Below, in pieces: positions 55,701 to 64,000 of a DNA stretch of 64,000 nt. The notes below the pieces were generated by a model. It saw only the letters and a list, made by a program, of their open reading frames with translations. It was not told the origin of the DNA and searched no databases. Source of the stretch: Hydrogenophaga sp. PBL-H3 (GTDB lineage: Bacteria > Pseudomonadota > Gammaproteobacteria > Burkholderiales > Burkholderiaceae_C); contig NZ_CP044972.1 in assembly GCF_010104355.1 (NCBI RefSeq), positions 2,914,001 to 2,978,000 on the forward strand, in the 5' to 3' direction. Position 1 is the stretch's first letter, and each line of letters begins with the position of its first letter. Both the position numbers and the translations under genes were made by a program.

Positions 55701-55832
55701 CACCTCGCCCTGCGTCTCCTGCGTCAAGCGGCGCGCCAGCTGGCCAGCCACTTCGTTGCTGATGTCGGCCACGCGCTCGTACGCTGCGTCCGGGGTCTCA
55801 CGGGTCACGGCCAGTGGCAAGGGTGCGTTCAT
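52731..55832 (-). CDS. FAD-linked/4Fe-4S dehydrogenase, YdiJ-like (D-2-hydroxyacid type)
   Basis: 1033 aa. Residues ~50-260 form a VAO-type FAD domain (VPRGGGTSQCGQTVGAGLVID), followed by the FAD-oxidase C domain (about 280-560). A ferredoxin-like module comes next, with CNNNGHCRKFDAGTMCP and CVGCKGCKRDCP (the CxxCxxCxxxCP cluster). CCG domains at the C-terminus have HGHCHQKAF and ESSCCGMAGSFGYE. The same layout occurs in E. coli YdiJ, a D-2-hydroxyglutarate dehydrogenase, and in D-lactate dehydrogenases. The substrate here is unknown. The ATG (55830-55832) overlaps the gntR stop, so both are co-transcribed. Confidence 0.9.
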   Translation of the reverse strand: MNAPLPLAVTRETPDAAYERVADISNEVAGQLARRLTQETQGEVLFSPADRGRYATDASIYQQMPVGVFVPQDANDVRLALDICRDLTVPIVPRGGGTSQCGQTVGAGLVIDHSKHMRRVLDVDVSGRTATVEPGLVLDHLNAQLKPHGLWYPVDVSTSAQATLGGMAGNNSCGSRSVAYGNMVHNVLGAQAWLADGSLVDFGDHATASPQAKAIGDFVCDLALEHADEIDARWPKVLRRVAGYNLDIFRNQNEKPYTHDGSVNLSHLLIGSEGTLALTRSLKLRLGELPRAKVLGVVNFPTFFQAMDSAQHIVKLGEGMAVGQLTAVELVDRTMIELSLKNPAFAPTIRTALSPHINGGKPEAVLLVEFSGPSKADIAHKIRELVELMGDLGLPGSVVEMIDDAPQKNLWEVRKAGLNIMMSLRGDGKPVSFIEDCAVPLVHLAEYTDALTEVFHKHGSRGTWYAHASVGTLHVRPILDMRRGGASKMRQIAEEASELVRKYKGAYSGEHGDGLCRGEWIEWQFGPRINDAFARIKQHLDPTGLLSPNRIINPPKMDDTRLMRFPPSYKVVPIQPVLDWSAWDVKADPVTEVTTAPGTGEDPARGLAKAVEMCNNNGHCRKFDAGTMCPSYRVTRDEQHLTRGRANTLRLALSGQIPGLAGSDALTSEVVREAMDLCVGCKGCKRDCPTGVDMAKMKVEFLQHYKAKHGHTLKDRLVAQLPDYAAWAAPLAPLLNLRNRVPLLATLTEKWLGLSAKRSLPQWHAQHFFNAPLKTATRDEVLAAERGVVLFVDTFNGYFESENAHAAVQVLQAAGYTVHVATKAKDDGKHLCCGRTYLASGMVEQAKEKAREVVQSLLPFAHKGIAIVGLEPSCLLTLRDEMLVMGLGSAPQQIAEHALLFEEFLAREAKAGRLDGLKAKLKAVDKAVLLHGHCHQKAFDAVSPILEVLRWIPGAKPQLIESSCCGMAGSFGYEASHHTVSMQMAELSLLPAVRAEPEAIVVADGTSCRHQIHDGAQREAVHVSRLLAGLLAD

Positions 55833-56530
55833 TCCTTGGCTCCCTGCTGCTGCATGGTCTGCACTTCCATCGAGCGCAACTGCTCGATCACCACGTCGCG
55901 CTTGTTGTTGAGGTGGGTCGTGAGCACGCTGGCCAGCGCCACCGGGTCGCGCGCTTCCAGCGCCTGGATCATGGCTTCGTGCTCCTTCACCGCGCGGCTC
56001 CACTTCTCGCCGTCCTGGTTGGAGCGGAAGCGCAGCGCCTGCAGGCGCGCATTGACCTGGTTGTAGGTGCTCGTGAGCACCGGGTTGCGGGCGGCGGCGT
56101 TGATGGCGCGGTGGATGGCCGCGTTGAGTGGATAGTAGGCCGAGAGATCGCCGCGCGTGTAGGCGGCCAGCATCTCGTAGTGCAGCGCCTTGATCTCGGC
56201 GAGTTCGGCGTCGGTCACACGCTGTGCGGCCAGTTGCCCCGAGGCCGCTTCCAGCCCGGCCATCACTTCAAAGGTGTTGTGCACATCGGTCTCACTGAGC
56301 TGCACCGCCACCGCGCCGCGGTTGGGCACCAGCTCCACCAGGCCCTCGGCGGCCAGGGTCTTGATGGCTTCGCGCAGCGGCGTGCGAGACACGTTGAGCT
56401 GCTCGCACAACTCGCGCTCGTTGAGCTTGGCGCCCGGGGCGATCTGCCCCTCGACCAGCATCTGGCGCAGGCGGTGGGTGGCCTGCTCGTGCAAGGCCGC
56501 CGGAGGTATGGAGAAAATCTGGGCCGTCAT
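55829..56530 (-). CDS. GntR family regulator, FCD (FadR) subfamily
   Basis: 233 aa. A winged-helix domain (about 10-75: LNERELCEQLNVSRTPLREAIKTLAAEGLV) and an FCD effector domain (about 85-215) with the typical His/Asp metal-site pattern (HRAINAAARNP, EHEAMIQALEARD). It is encoded with the dehydrogenase and divergent from the aminotransferase operon. The palindrome at 56532-56545 directly precedes its start codon, suggesting autoregulation. Confidence 0.95.
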   Translation of the reverse strand: MTAQIFSIPPAALHEQATHRLRQMLVEGQIAPGAKLNERELCEQLNVSRTPLREAIKTLAAEGLVELVPNRGAVAVQLSETDVHNTFEVMAGLEAASGQLAAQRVTDAELAEIKALHYEMLAAYTRGDLSAYYPLNAAIHRAINAAARNPVLTSTYNQVNARLQALRFRSNQDGEKWSRAVKEHEAMIQALEARDPVALASVLTTHLNNKRDVVIEQLRSMEVQTMQQQGAKE

Positions 56531-56531
56531 G

Positions 56532-56545
56532 TTTTGTATTCAAAA
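56532..56545. promoter_or_regulatory. Probable GntR operator 1
   Basis: TTTTGTATTCAAAA, a palindrome with arms TTTTG/CAAAA, two bases upstream of the gntR start codon. It is identical except one central base to the site at 56594-56607. FCD regulators commonly bind TTGTAT-CAA-type palindromes. Confidence 0.7.
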
Positions 56546-56593
56546 ATATGGCTGTTTTTGCGCATTTTAGGGCTGATCCCGTTGACAGATTGA

Positions 56594-56607
56594 TTTTGTA
56601 TGCAAAA
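56594..56607. promoter_or_regulatory. Probable GntR operator 2
   Basis: TTTTGTATGCAAAA lies just after a TTGACA hexamer (56582-56587), inside what would be the promoter spacer of the aminotransferase operon, so binding should block RNA polymerase. The centres of the two sites are 62 bp apart, close to six helical turns, which would suit two dimers on one DNA face. Confidence 0.7.
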
Positions 56608-56637
56608 AATGCGTCTGTCATCCAACCACACAATGCC

Positions 56638-57873
56638 ATGCTGACCACCGACTTCCACCCCACCGGCCGCCACTTTTTGCAGATTCCGGGCCCCTCGCCC
56701 GTGCCCGACCGCGTGCTGCGCGCCATGAGCCTGCCCACCATCGACCACCGCGGCCCCGAGTTCGGCGTGCTGGGTTTGAAGGTGCTGGCCGACATGCAGA
56801 AGATCTTCCAGACCAGGCACCCCGTGATGATCTACCCGGCCTCGGGCACCGGTGCCTGGGAGGCGGCGCTGGCCAACACGCTGAGCCCGGGCGACCACGT
56901 GCTGATGTACGAGACCGGCCACTTCGCCTTTCTCTGGAACAAGCTGGCCACGCGCCTGGGCCTCAAGGCCGAGGTGCTGGCATTGAGCGGCACCGACAAC
57001 GGCGTGCCCGCGAGCTGGCGCCACGGCGTGCAGGCCCACCTGATCGAAGAGCGCCTGAAGGCCGACACGGCCCACAGCATCAAGGCGGTGTGCGTGGTAC
57101 ACAACGAAACCTCCACCGGCGTGACCAGCAACATTGCCGCCGTGCGCAAGGCGATCGACGCAGCCAAACACCCCTCCCTGCTGCTGGTGGACACCATCTC
57201 GGGCCTGGCCAGCGCGGACTACCGCCACGACGAGTGGGGTGTGGACGTCTCCATCAGCGGCTCGCAAAAAGGCCTGATGCTGCCGCCCGGCATCAGCTTC
57301 AACGCGCTCTCGCCCAAGGCCATCGAGGCCAGCAAGACCGCGAAGCTGCCCAAGGCCTTCTGGGCATGGGACGAAATCATCGAGATGAACAAGACCGGCT
57401 ACTGGCCGTCGACCCCCAACACCAACCTGCTCTACGCGCTGAGCGAAGCGGCCGACATGATCCTGGGCCAGGGCCTGGACGTGGTGTTCGCCCGCCACCA
57501 GCGCTGGGCCGACGGCGTGCGCGCCGCAGTAACGACCTGGGGCCTGCCGATCCAGTGCGCCGAGAACGGCGTGCACTCGCCCATCCTCACCGGCGTGATG
57601 ACGCCCGAGGGCGTGGACGCCGACGCAGTGCGCAAGATCATCTATGAGCGCTTCGACTGCTCGCTGGGCACCGGCCTGGGCAAGATCAAGGGCCGCATGT
57701 TCCGCATCGGCCACCTGGGCGACACCAACGACCTCACGCTGATCGCCGCCGTGGCCGGCTGCGAGATGGGCCTCAAGCTCGCCGGCGTGAAGCTCGCCGG
57801 CTCGGGCGTGCAGACCCTCATGGACTACTACGCCAGCCACCCGGCCGCCGTGCCGTTGCGCAAGGCCGCCTGA
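56638..57873 (+). CDS. Serine-glyoxylate/alanine-glyoxylate-type aminotransferase (class V)
   Basis: 411 aa from the ATG at 56638 (MLTTDFHPTG). It is a class V PLP enzyme: GPSPVPDRVLRAM at the N-terminus, PASGTGAWEAAL, the Asp of LLVDTISG, and the PLP lysine in ISGSQKGLMLPPG. The SgaA/AGT family transfers amino groups between serine or alanine and glyoxylate or hydroxypyruvate. There is no good ribosome site. First gene of the plus-strand operon, under the putative GntR operators. Confidence 0.9.
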   Translation: MLTTDFHPTGRHFLQIPGPSPVPDRVLRAMSLPTIDHRGPEFGVLGLKVLADMQKIFQTRHPVMIYPASGTGAWEAALANTLSPGDHVLMYETGHFAFLWNKLATRLGLKAEVLALSGTDNGVPASWRHGVQAHLIEERLKADTAHSIKAVCVVHNETSTGVTSNIAAVRKAIDAAKHPSLLLVDTISGLASADYRHDEWGVDVSISGSQKGLMLPPGISFNALSPKAIEASKTAKLPKAFWAWDEIIEMNKTGYWPSTPNTNLLYALSEAADMILGQGLDVVFARHQRWADGVRAAVTTWGLPIQCAENGVHSPILTGVMTPEGVDADAVRKIIYERFDCSLGTGLGKIKGRMFRIGHLGDTNDLTLIAAVAGCEMGLKLAGVKLAGSGVQTLMDYYASHPAAVPLRKAA

Positions 57874-57935
57874 GCCGCTCTCACCCCCTGACCGATCCCC
57901 GCGCGTTCCACAACCAAACGACCCCAGGAGACACC

Positions 57936-58913
57936 ATGCAACGCAGAACCTTCGTCACCGCCACAGCGACCACCGCTGCCACCCTGGCCGCGCCCATGCT
58001 GAGAGCCCAGACCTTGCCCGTCGGTCCGGTGCGCATCATTGTGGGCTTCGCGCCCGGCGGTGGTACCGATGCATTGGCCCGCCTGGTGGGCCAGAAGCTG
58101 CAGGCCATGTGGAACCTCACGGTGGTGGTGGAGAACCGGGCCGGTGCGTCCGGCGTGATCGCCGCCGACATGGTGGCCAAGGCACCGCCCGACGGCAACA
58201 CGCTGCTGATGGCCCACATCAACAGCCATGCGCTGGCCCCGGGGCTGATGCCCAAGCTGGGCTACGTGGTGGAACGCGACTTCACGCCACTCACCCTGGT
58301 GGGCGTGACACCCAACCTGCTCATCAGCAACAACGACCAGCCCGCCAAAACGGTGGCCGAACTCGTGGCCCAGTGCAAGGCCAACCCGGGCAAGGTCACC
58401 TTCGGCTCCGCCGGCCAGGGATCGGCCCAGCATCTCGCGCTGGAGTCGTTCAAGCTCGCCGCCGGTGTGTTCGCGCTGCACATTCCGTACAAAGGCTCCG
58501 GCCCGATGCTGACCGACCTGATGGGTGGGCAGATCGGCTACTCGTTCGACACCATGACGGCCGCCACCCCGCACGTGAAGAGCGGCAAGGTGCGCGCCAT
58601 CGCGCAGACCCGCGCCAAACGCGCCCTGGGCCACCCGACCGTGCCGACCATGGCCGAGTCCGGCTTCCCCGGCTTTGAGGCCACCACCTGGTACGGCCTG
58701 GTGGGCCCGGGCAAGATGCCACCCGCCATTGCCCAGCGCATGAACGAAGACATCAACAAGGTGCTGGCCATGCCCGACGTGAAGGAGAAGCTGGACCTCT
58801 ACGGCGCCGAAGACGGCGGCGGTTCGGCCCAGCAGTTCGCCGACTTCATCCGCACCGAGCAGGTGAAGTGGTCCAAGGTGATCAAGGACGCCAAGGTAAC
58901 GATTGACAGCTGA
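57936..58913 (+). CDS. Bug-family (TctC) solute-binding protein
   Basis: A 325-aa periplasmic receptor of the tripartite tricarboxylate transporter type. The leader begins MQRRTFVTATAT and ends MLRAQ, with a twin-Arg motif resembling a Tat signal. The Bug domain has RIIVGFAPGGGTDALARL, VENRAGASGVIAA, and IPYKGSGPMLTDLMGGQI. The ligand is probably a small carboxylate, perhaps the substrate of this pathway. No TctA/TctB membrane genes are present here. AGGAG is 6 bases before the start. Confidence 0.93.
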   Translation: MQRRTFVTATATTAATLAAPMLRAQTLPVGPVRIIVGFAPGGGTDALARLVGQKLQAMWNLTVVVENRAGASGVIAADMVAKAPPDGNTLLMAHINSHALAPGLMPKLGYVVERDFTPLTLVGVTPNLLISNNDQPAKTVAELVAQCKANPGKVTFGSAGQGSAQHLALESFKLAAGVFALHIPYKGSGPMLTDLMGGQIGYSFDTMTAATPHVKSGKVRAIAQTRAKRALGHPTVPTMAESGFPGFEATTWYGLVGPGKMPPAIAQRMNEDINKVLAMPDVKEKLDLYGAEDGGGSAQQFADFIRTEQVKWSKVIKDAKVTIDS

Positions 58914-58923
58914 GCGCCAGCGC

Positions 58924-59703
58924 ATGACCGACCAGGGCCAAGTGCGCCTGCAGATCGAGGCCGGCGTGGCCTCGGTGCTGTTTGACCGACCCCAGGCGCG
59001 CAATGCGATGACCTGGGCCATGTACGAGCAGCTCGCGGCCATCAACCGCGAGCTGAGCACGGACCGCAGCGTGCGGGTGGCGGTGTTCCGCGGCGCCGGT
59101 GGGCAGGCCTTCGTGGCCGGCACCGACATCGAGCAGTTCACCGCCTTCCAGACCGGCGAAGACGGCGTGGCCTACGAACGCCAGATCGAAGCTGGCATCG
59201 AGCTGATGTGCCAGTTGCCCATGCCCACCGTGGCCGTGGTCGAGGGCTGGTGCGTGGGCGGTGGCCTCGCCATTGCCACCGCTTGCGACTTTCGCCTGGC
59301 CACACCCGGCGCGAAATTCGGCGTGCCCATTGCCAAGACGCTGGGCAATTGCCTGGCCATTGCCAACGTGGCGCGCCTGCGCGCGGCCTTCGGGCACCAG
59401 CGCGTCAAGCGCATGCTGGTGCTGGCCGAGTTCATCGCCGCTGACGAGGCACTGGCCTGCGGCTTCCTGCATGCCATTGAAACGCCCGAGGCGATCGACA
59501 GCGCCACCACTGCGCTCGCACAGCGCCTGGCCGCGCTCGCCCCGGTGACGCAGCGTGTGAGCAAGGCCACGCTGGAACGCCTCACCGCGCACGATCTGGC
59601 AGCGGACGAGGACCTGATCCGCGCCGCCTACGGCAGCGACGACTTCCACGAAGGCGTGGCCGCCTTCGTGGCCAAACGACCCCCCGTCTGGAGCGGCCAG
59701 TGA
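58924..59703 (+). CDS. Enoyl-CoA hydratase/isomerase-fold protein
   Basis: About 259 aa from ATG 58924; a TTG at 58903 is possible. The crotonase fold is clear: FDRPQARNAMTWAMYEQL, the first oxyanion segment (AFVAGTDIEQF), and WCVGGGLAIATACDFRLATPG. The two catalytic Glu of enoyl-CoA hydratase are not at their usual places: GGGCELA reads GGGLAIA, and PEINLG reads PIAKTLG. A different crotonase reaction (isomerase, lyase or hydrolase) is more likely than classical hydration. The stop overlaps the CoA-transferase start. Confidence 0.88.
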   Translation: MTDQGQVRLQIEAGVASVLFDRPQARNAMTWAMYEQLAAINRELSTDRSVRVAVFRGAGGQAFVAGTDIEQFTAFQTGEDGVAYERQIEAGIELMCQLPMPTVAVVEGWCVGGGLAIATACDFRLATPGAKFGVPIAKTLGNCLAIANVARLRAAFGHQRVKRMLVLAEFIAADEALACGFLHAIETPEAIDSATTALAQRLAALAPVTQRVSKATLERLTAHDLAADEDLIRAAYGSDDFHEGVAAFVAKRPPVWSGQ

Positions 59704-60905
59704 ACAAACCAACCGGCCCGCTCGCGGGCCTGCGCGTGCTCGAAATCACCCAGATCATGTCGGGCCCCACCTGCGGCCTGTTGCTCGCCGACATGGGCGC
59801 CGACGTGATCAAGATCGAGAAGATTCCTGGCGGCGACGACGCGCGCGGCTACCGCGACCCACAGGTGGGCGGTGTGTCGGCGCCGTTCATGATGATGAAC
59901 CGCAACAAACGCGGCCTCGCTCTCAACCTCAAGAGCCCCAGGGGGCGCGCGCTTTTGCTCAAGATGGTGAAAAACGCCGATGTGCTGGTGGAGAACTTTC
60001 GCGGCGGCACCATGGACAAGCTGGGCCTGGGCTACGAGGCTTTGAAAGCCGAAAACCCCGGCCTCATCTACTGCGCCATCACCGGCTACGGGCGCACCGG
60101 ACCGTACGCCGACAAGGGCGGCTTCGACCTGATCGCGCAAGGCTTCGCGGGGTTGATGTCCGTCACCGGCGAAGCGGGCCGCCCGCCGGCCAAGAGCGGC
60201 AACGCGGTATCCGACATGAACGCCGGCATCCTGGCCGCGCTCGGCATCCTGGCGGCCTACATCCACAAGCTCAAGACCGGTGAAGGCCAGGTGGTGGACA
60301 CATCGCTCAGCGACGCGGCGCTGCAGCAGACCTACTGGCATGCGGCGGTTTGGTTTGCCACGCAGCGATCACCCCAACCCACCGGCTCGGCCCACATCCT
60401 CACCGCGCCCTACCAGGCGTTCGAAGCCAGCGACGGCTGGATCAACATCGGCGGCGCCAACCAGACCAACTGGGAACGCATCTGCGACGTGCTGGGCCAC
60501 CCCGAGTGGCGGACCGACGCGCGCTTTGCCACGAACAGCGACCGCATGGCGCATCTGAATGTGCTGGTGGACCTGATGAACTCGGTGGTGCGCACGCAAA
60601 CACGCGAGCAGTGGCAGGCGGCGTTTGACGCGGCGGGCGTGCCGGCCGGGCCGGTGCACACCATCGGCGAAGCGCTGAGCCACCCGCAAACCGTGGCACG
60701 CGGCATGGTGGTGGAAGTGGAGCATCCGCAAGCCGGCGCCACGCGGGCCATCGGCTGCCCCATCCATTTTTCGGCCTCACCCGAGCGCAGCAGCACACCC
60801 GCGCCGCTGCTGGGCCAGCACACCCGCGAGGTGCTGCTCGAATTTGATCTGCCGGAGGCGGAGATCGACGCCCTCGTGGCCGAGGGCGTGATCGCCGAAT
60901 CCTGA
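59700..60905 (+). CDS. CaiB/BaiF (family III) CoA-transferase
   Basis: 401 aa from a GTG overlapping the previous stop (GTGA). Family III signature parts: GLRVLEITQIMSGPTCGLLLADMGADVIKIE, NRNKRGLALNLKSPRGR, and SDMNAG, which fits the catalytic Asp. It activates an acid by transferring CoA from a donor such as succinyl-CoA. With the crotonase-like enzyme upstream it suggests CoA-dependent breakdown of an acid taken up through the Bug receptor. It is convergent with alaS, 10 bases away. Confidence 0.92.
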   Translation: MNKPTGPLAGLRVLEITQIMSGPTCGLLLADMGADVIKIEKIPGGDDARGYRDPQVGGVSAPFMMMNRNKRGLALNLKSPRGRALLLKMVKNADVLVENFRGGTMDKLGLGYEALKAENPGLIYCAITGYGRTGPYADKGGFDLIAQGFAGLMSVTGEAGRPPAKSGNAVSDMNAGILAALGILAAYIHKLKTGEGQVVDTSLSDAALQQTYWHAAVWFATQRSPQPTGSAHILTAPYQAFEASDGWINIGGANQTNWERICDVLGHPEWRTDARFATNSDRMAHLNVLVDLMNSVVRTQTREQWQAAFDAAGVPAGPVHTIGEALSHPQTVARGMVVEVEHPQAGATRAIGCPIHFSASPERSSTPAPLLGQHTREVLLEFDLPEAEIDALVAEGVIAES

Positions 60906-60915
60906 GCCCGCGGGC

Positions 60916-63549
<2,634 letters not shown>

Positions 63550-63786
63550 GGTGGCCTTGTGGTTTTCGGTCGAGGGATGCGGAAGGCGATGTCGGTGGTG
63601 CGCGGGCGCGCGAAACCCCGTATTTTCCAACATGGCGGGCAGTTGCCCGCAAACCGGGTTTTGGTCTCGCTGTTGCCACGGTGGACCAGGGGTCAAGGTC
63701 GCCAGCGGTACTGCACGCGACACCCCAAACGACTATGCTTCCCCGCTGCCTTGCCACCCCGGCACACCGAACACCGGAGACGCCCC

Positions 63787-64000
63787 ATGGACATGAAGAC
63801 TTCCCCCCTCGCCCTGCTCAAGGACCCCACCCTGCTCAAGACCGATGGCCTGATCAACGGCCAGTGGGTCGCAGGCGCCAGCCGCTTCGACGTGCTCGAC
63901 CCGGCCACCGGCCACAAGCTGGCCGACGTTGCCAACCTCGGCCCCAAAGAAGCCGAGGCCGCCATCGCCGTGGCCAACGCCGCCTGGCCCGCATGGAAGG
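63787..64000 (+). CDS. gabD: Succinate-semialdehyde dehydrogenase-like protein (N-terminus only)
   Basis: The plus strand is open from ATG 63787 to the window edge, 71 codons. The sequence LLKTDGLINGQWVAG followed by FDVLDPATGHKLADVANLG is the typical NAD(P)-aldehyde dehydrogenase start and closely resembles GabD, including the leading LLKDPTLL. It oxidises succinate semialdehyde to succinate if GabD. The catalytic Cys/Glu are beyond the window. It is divergent from alaS over 237 bases, with no clear promoter pair. Confidence 0.75.
   Translation, partial: MDMKTSPLALLKDPTLLKTDGLINGQWVAGASRFDVLDPATGHKLADVANLGPKEAEAAIAVANAAWPAWK

Noticed and set aside
63635..63650. GCGGGCA/TGCCCGC hairpin between alaS and gabD
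   Set aside because: Short GC-rich dyad with no T-run and no match to a known leader element. Could be a protein-binding site, but there is no supporting context.

Overview
This is a high-GC chromosomal segment of a betaproteobacterium, most likely order Burkholderiales, family Comamonadaceae (Hydrogenophaga/Acidovorax-like). Supporting signs are the order cysS, glycosylase, accA, tilS, lysC, tRNA-Ser, the RibBX-type riboflavin enzyme, the TTT/Bug solute receptor, and very frequent ATGA/TGATG gene overlaps. The content is mostly core genome. No prophage, integrase, transposase, CRISPR array or rRNA was seen.

Layout. 1-6.5 kb (minus): a partial TPR protein, tRNA-Ser(GCU), lysC, tilS, accA, an AlkA-type glycosylase and cysS. 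6.8-12.2 kb (plus): a six-gene chain with mostly overlapping ends: exported TPR protein, L,D-transpeptidase, exported and cytosolic cyclophilins, lpxH and mtfA. 12.3-18.8 kb (minus): a DUF349 protein and a giant DUF748/AsmA-like envelope protein. 18.9-19.6 kb: a 700-base gap with a strong minus-strand terminator, a possible small ORF/sRNA, and the promoter of a lytic transglycosylase. 20.5-22.4 kb: a ZTP (pfl) riboswitch, glyA and nrdR.

22.5-29.1 kb (minus) is a type IV pilus minor-pilin operon, pilE-fimT-pilV-pilW-pilX-pilY1. Divergent to it is ribD, followed not by the next rib gene but by two pilus genes. One is an unusual pilin-PilY1-propeller fusion and the other a second pilin. The riboflavin genes then resume (ribE, ribBX, ribH) and lead into nusB, an aminotransferase, ybgC and tolQRA. 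dnaE and a DUF599 membrane protein lie opposite.

44-52.7 kb: a pirin-DoxX-flavodoxin operon divergent from a LysR regulator, an FAD oxidoreductase, gluQ, a two-gene minus unit encoding small exported cysteine-rich proteins (one of 44 aa with three CC pairs), trmB, a pseudouridine synthase and two unrecognised genes. 52.7-60.9 kb: a catabolic locus with a GntR/FCD regulator and a YdiJ-like FAD/Fe-S dehydrogenase, divergent from a serine-glyoxylate-type aminotransferase, a Bug receptor, a crotonase-fold protein and a CoA-transferase. Two matching palindromes in the divergent promoter are probable GntR sites. The window ends with alaS and the start of a gabD-like dehydrogenase.

The most novel items are the pilin-PilY1 fusion inside the riboflavin operon and the tiny exported CC-repeat peptide.
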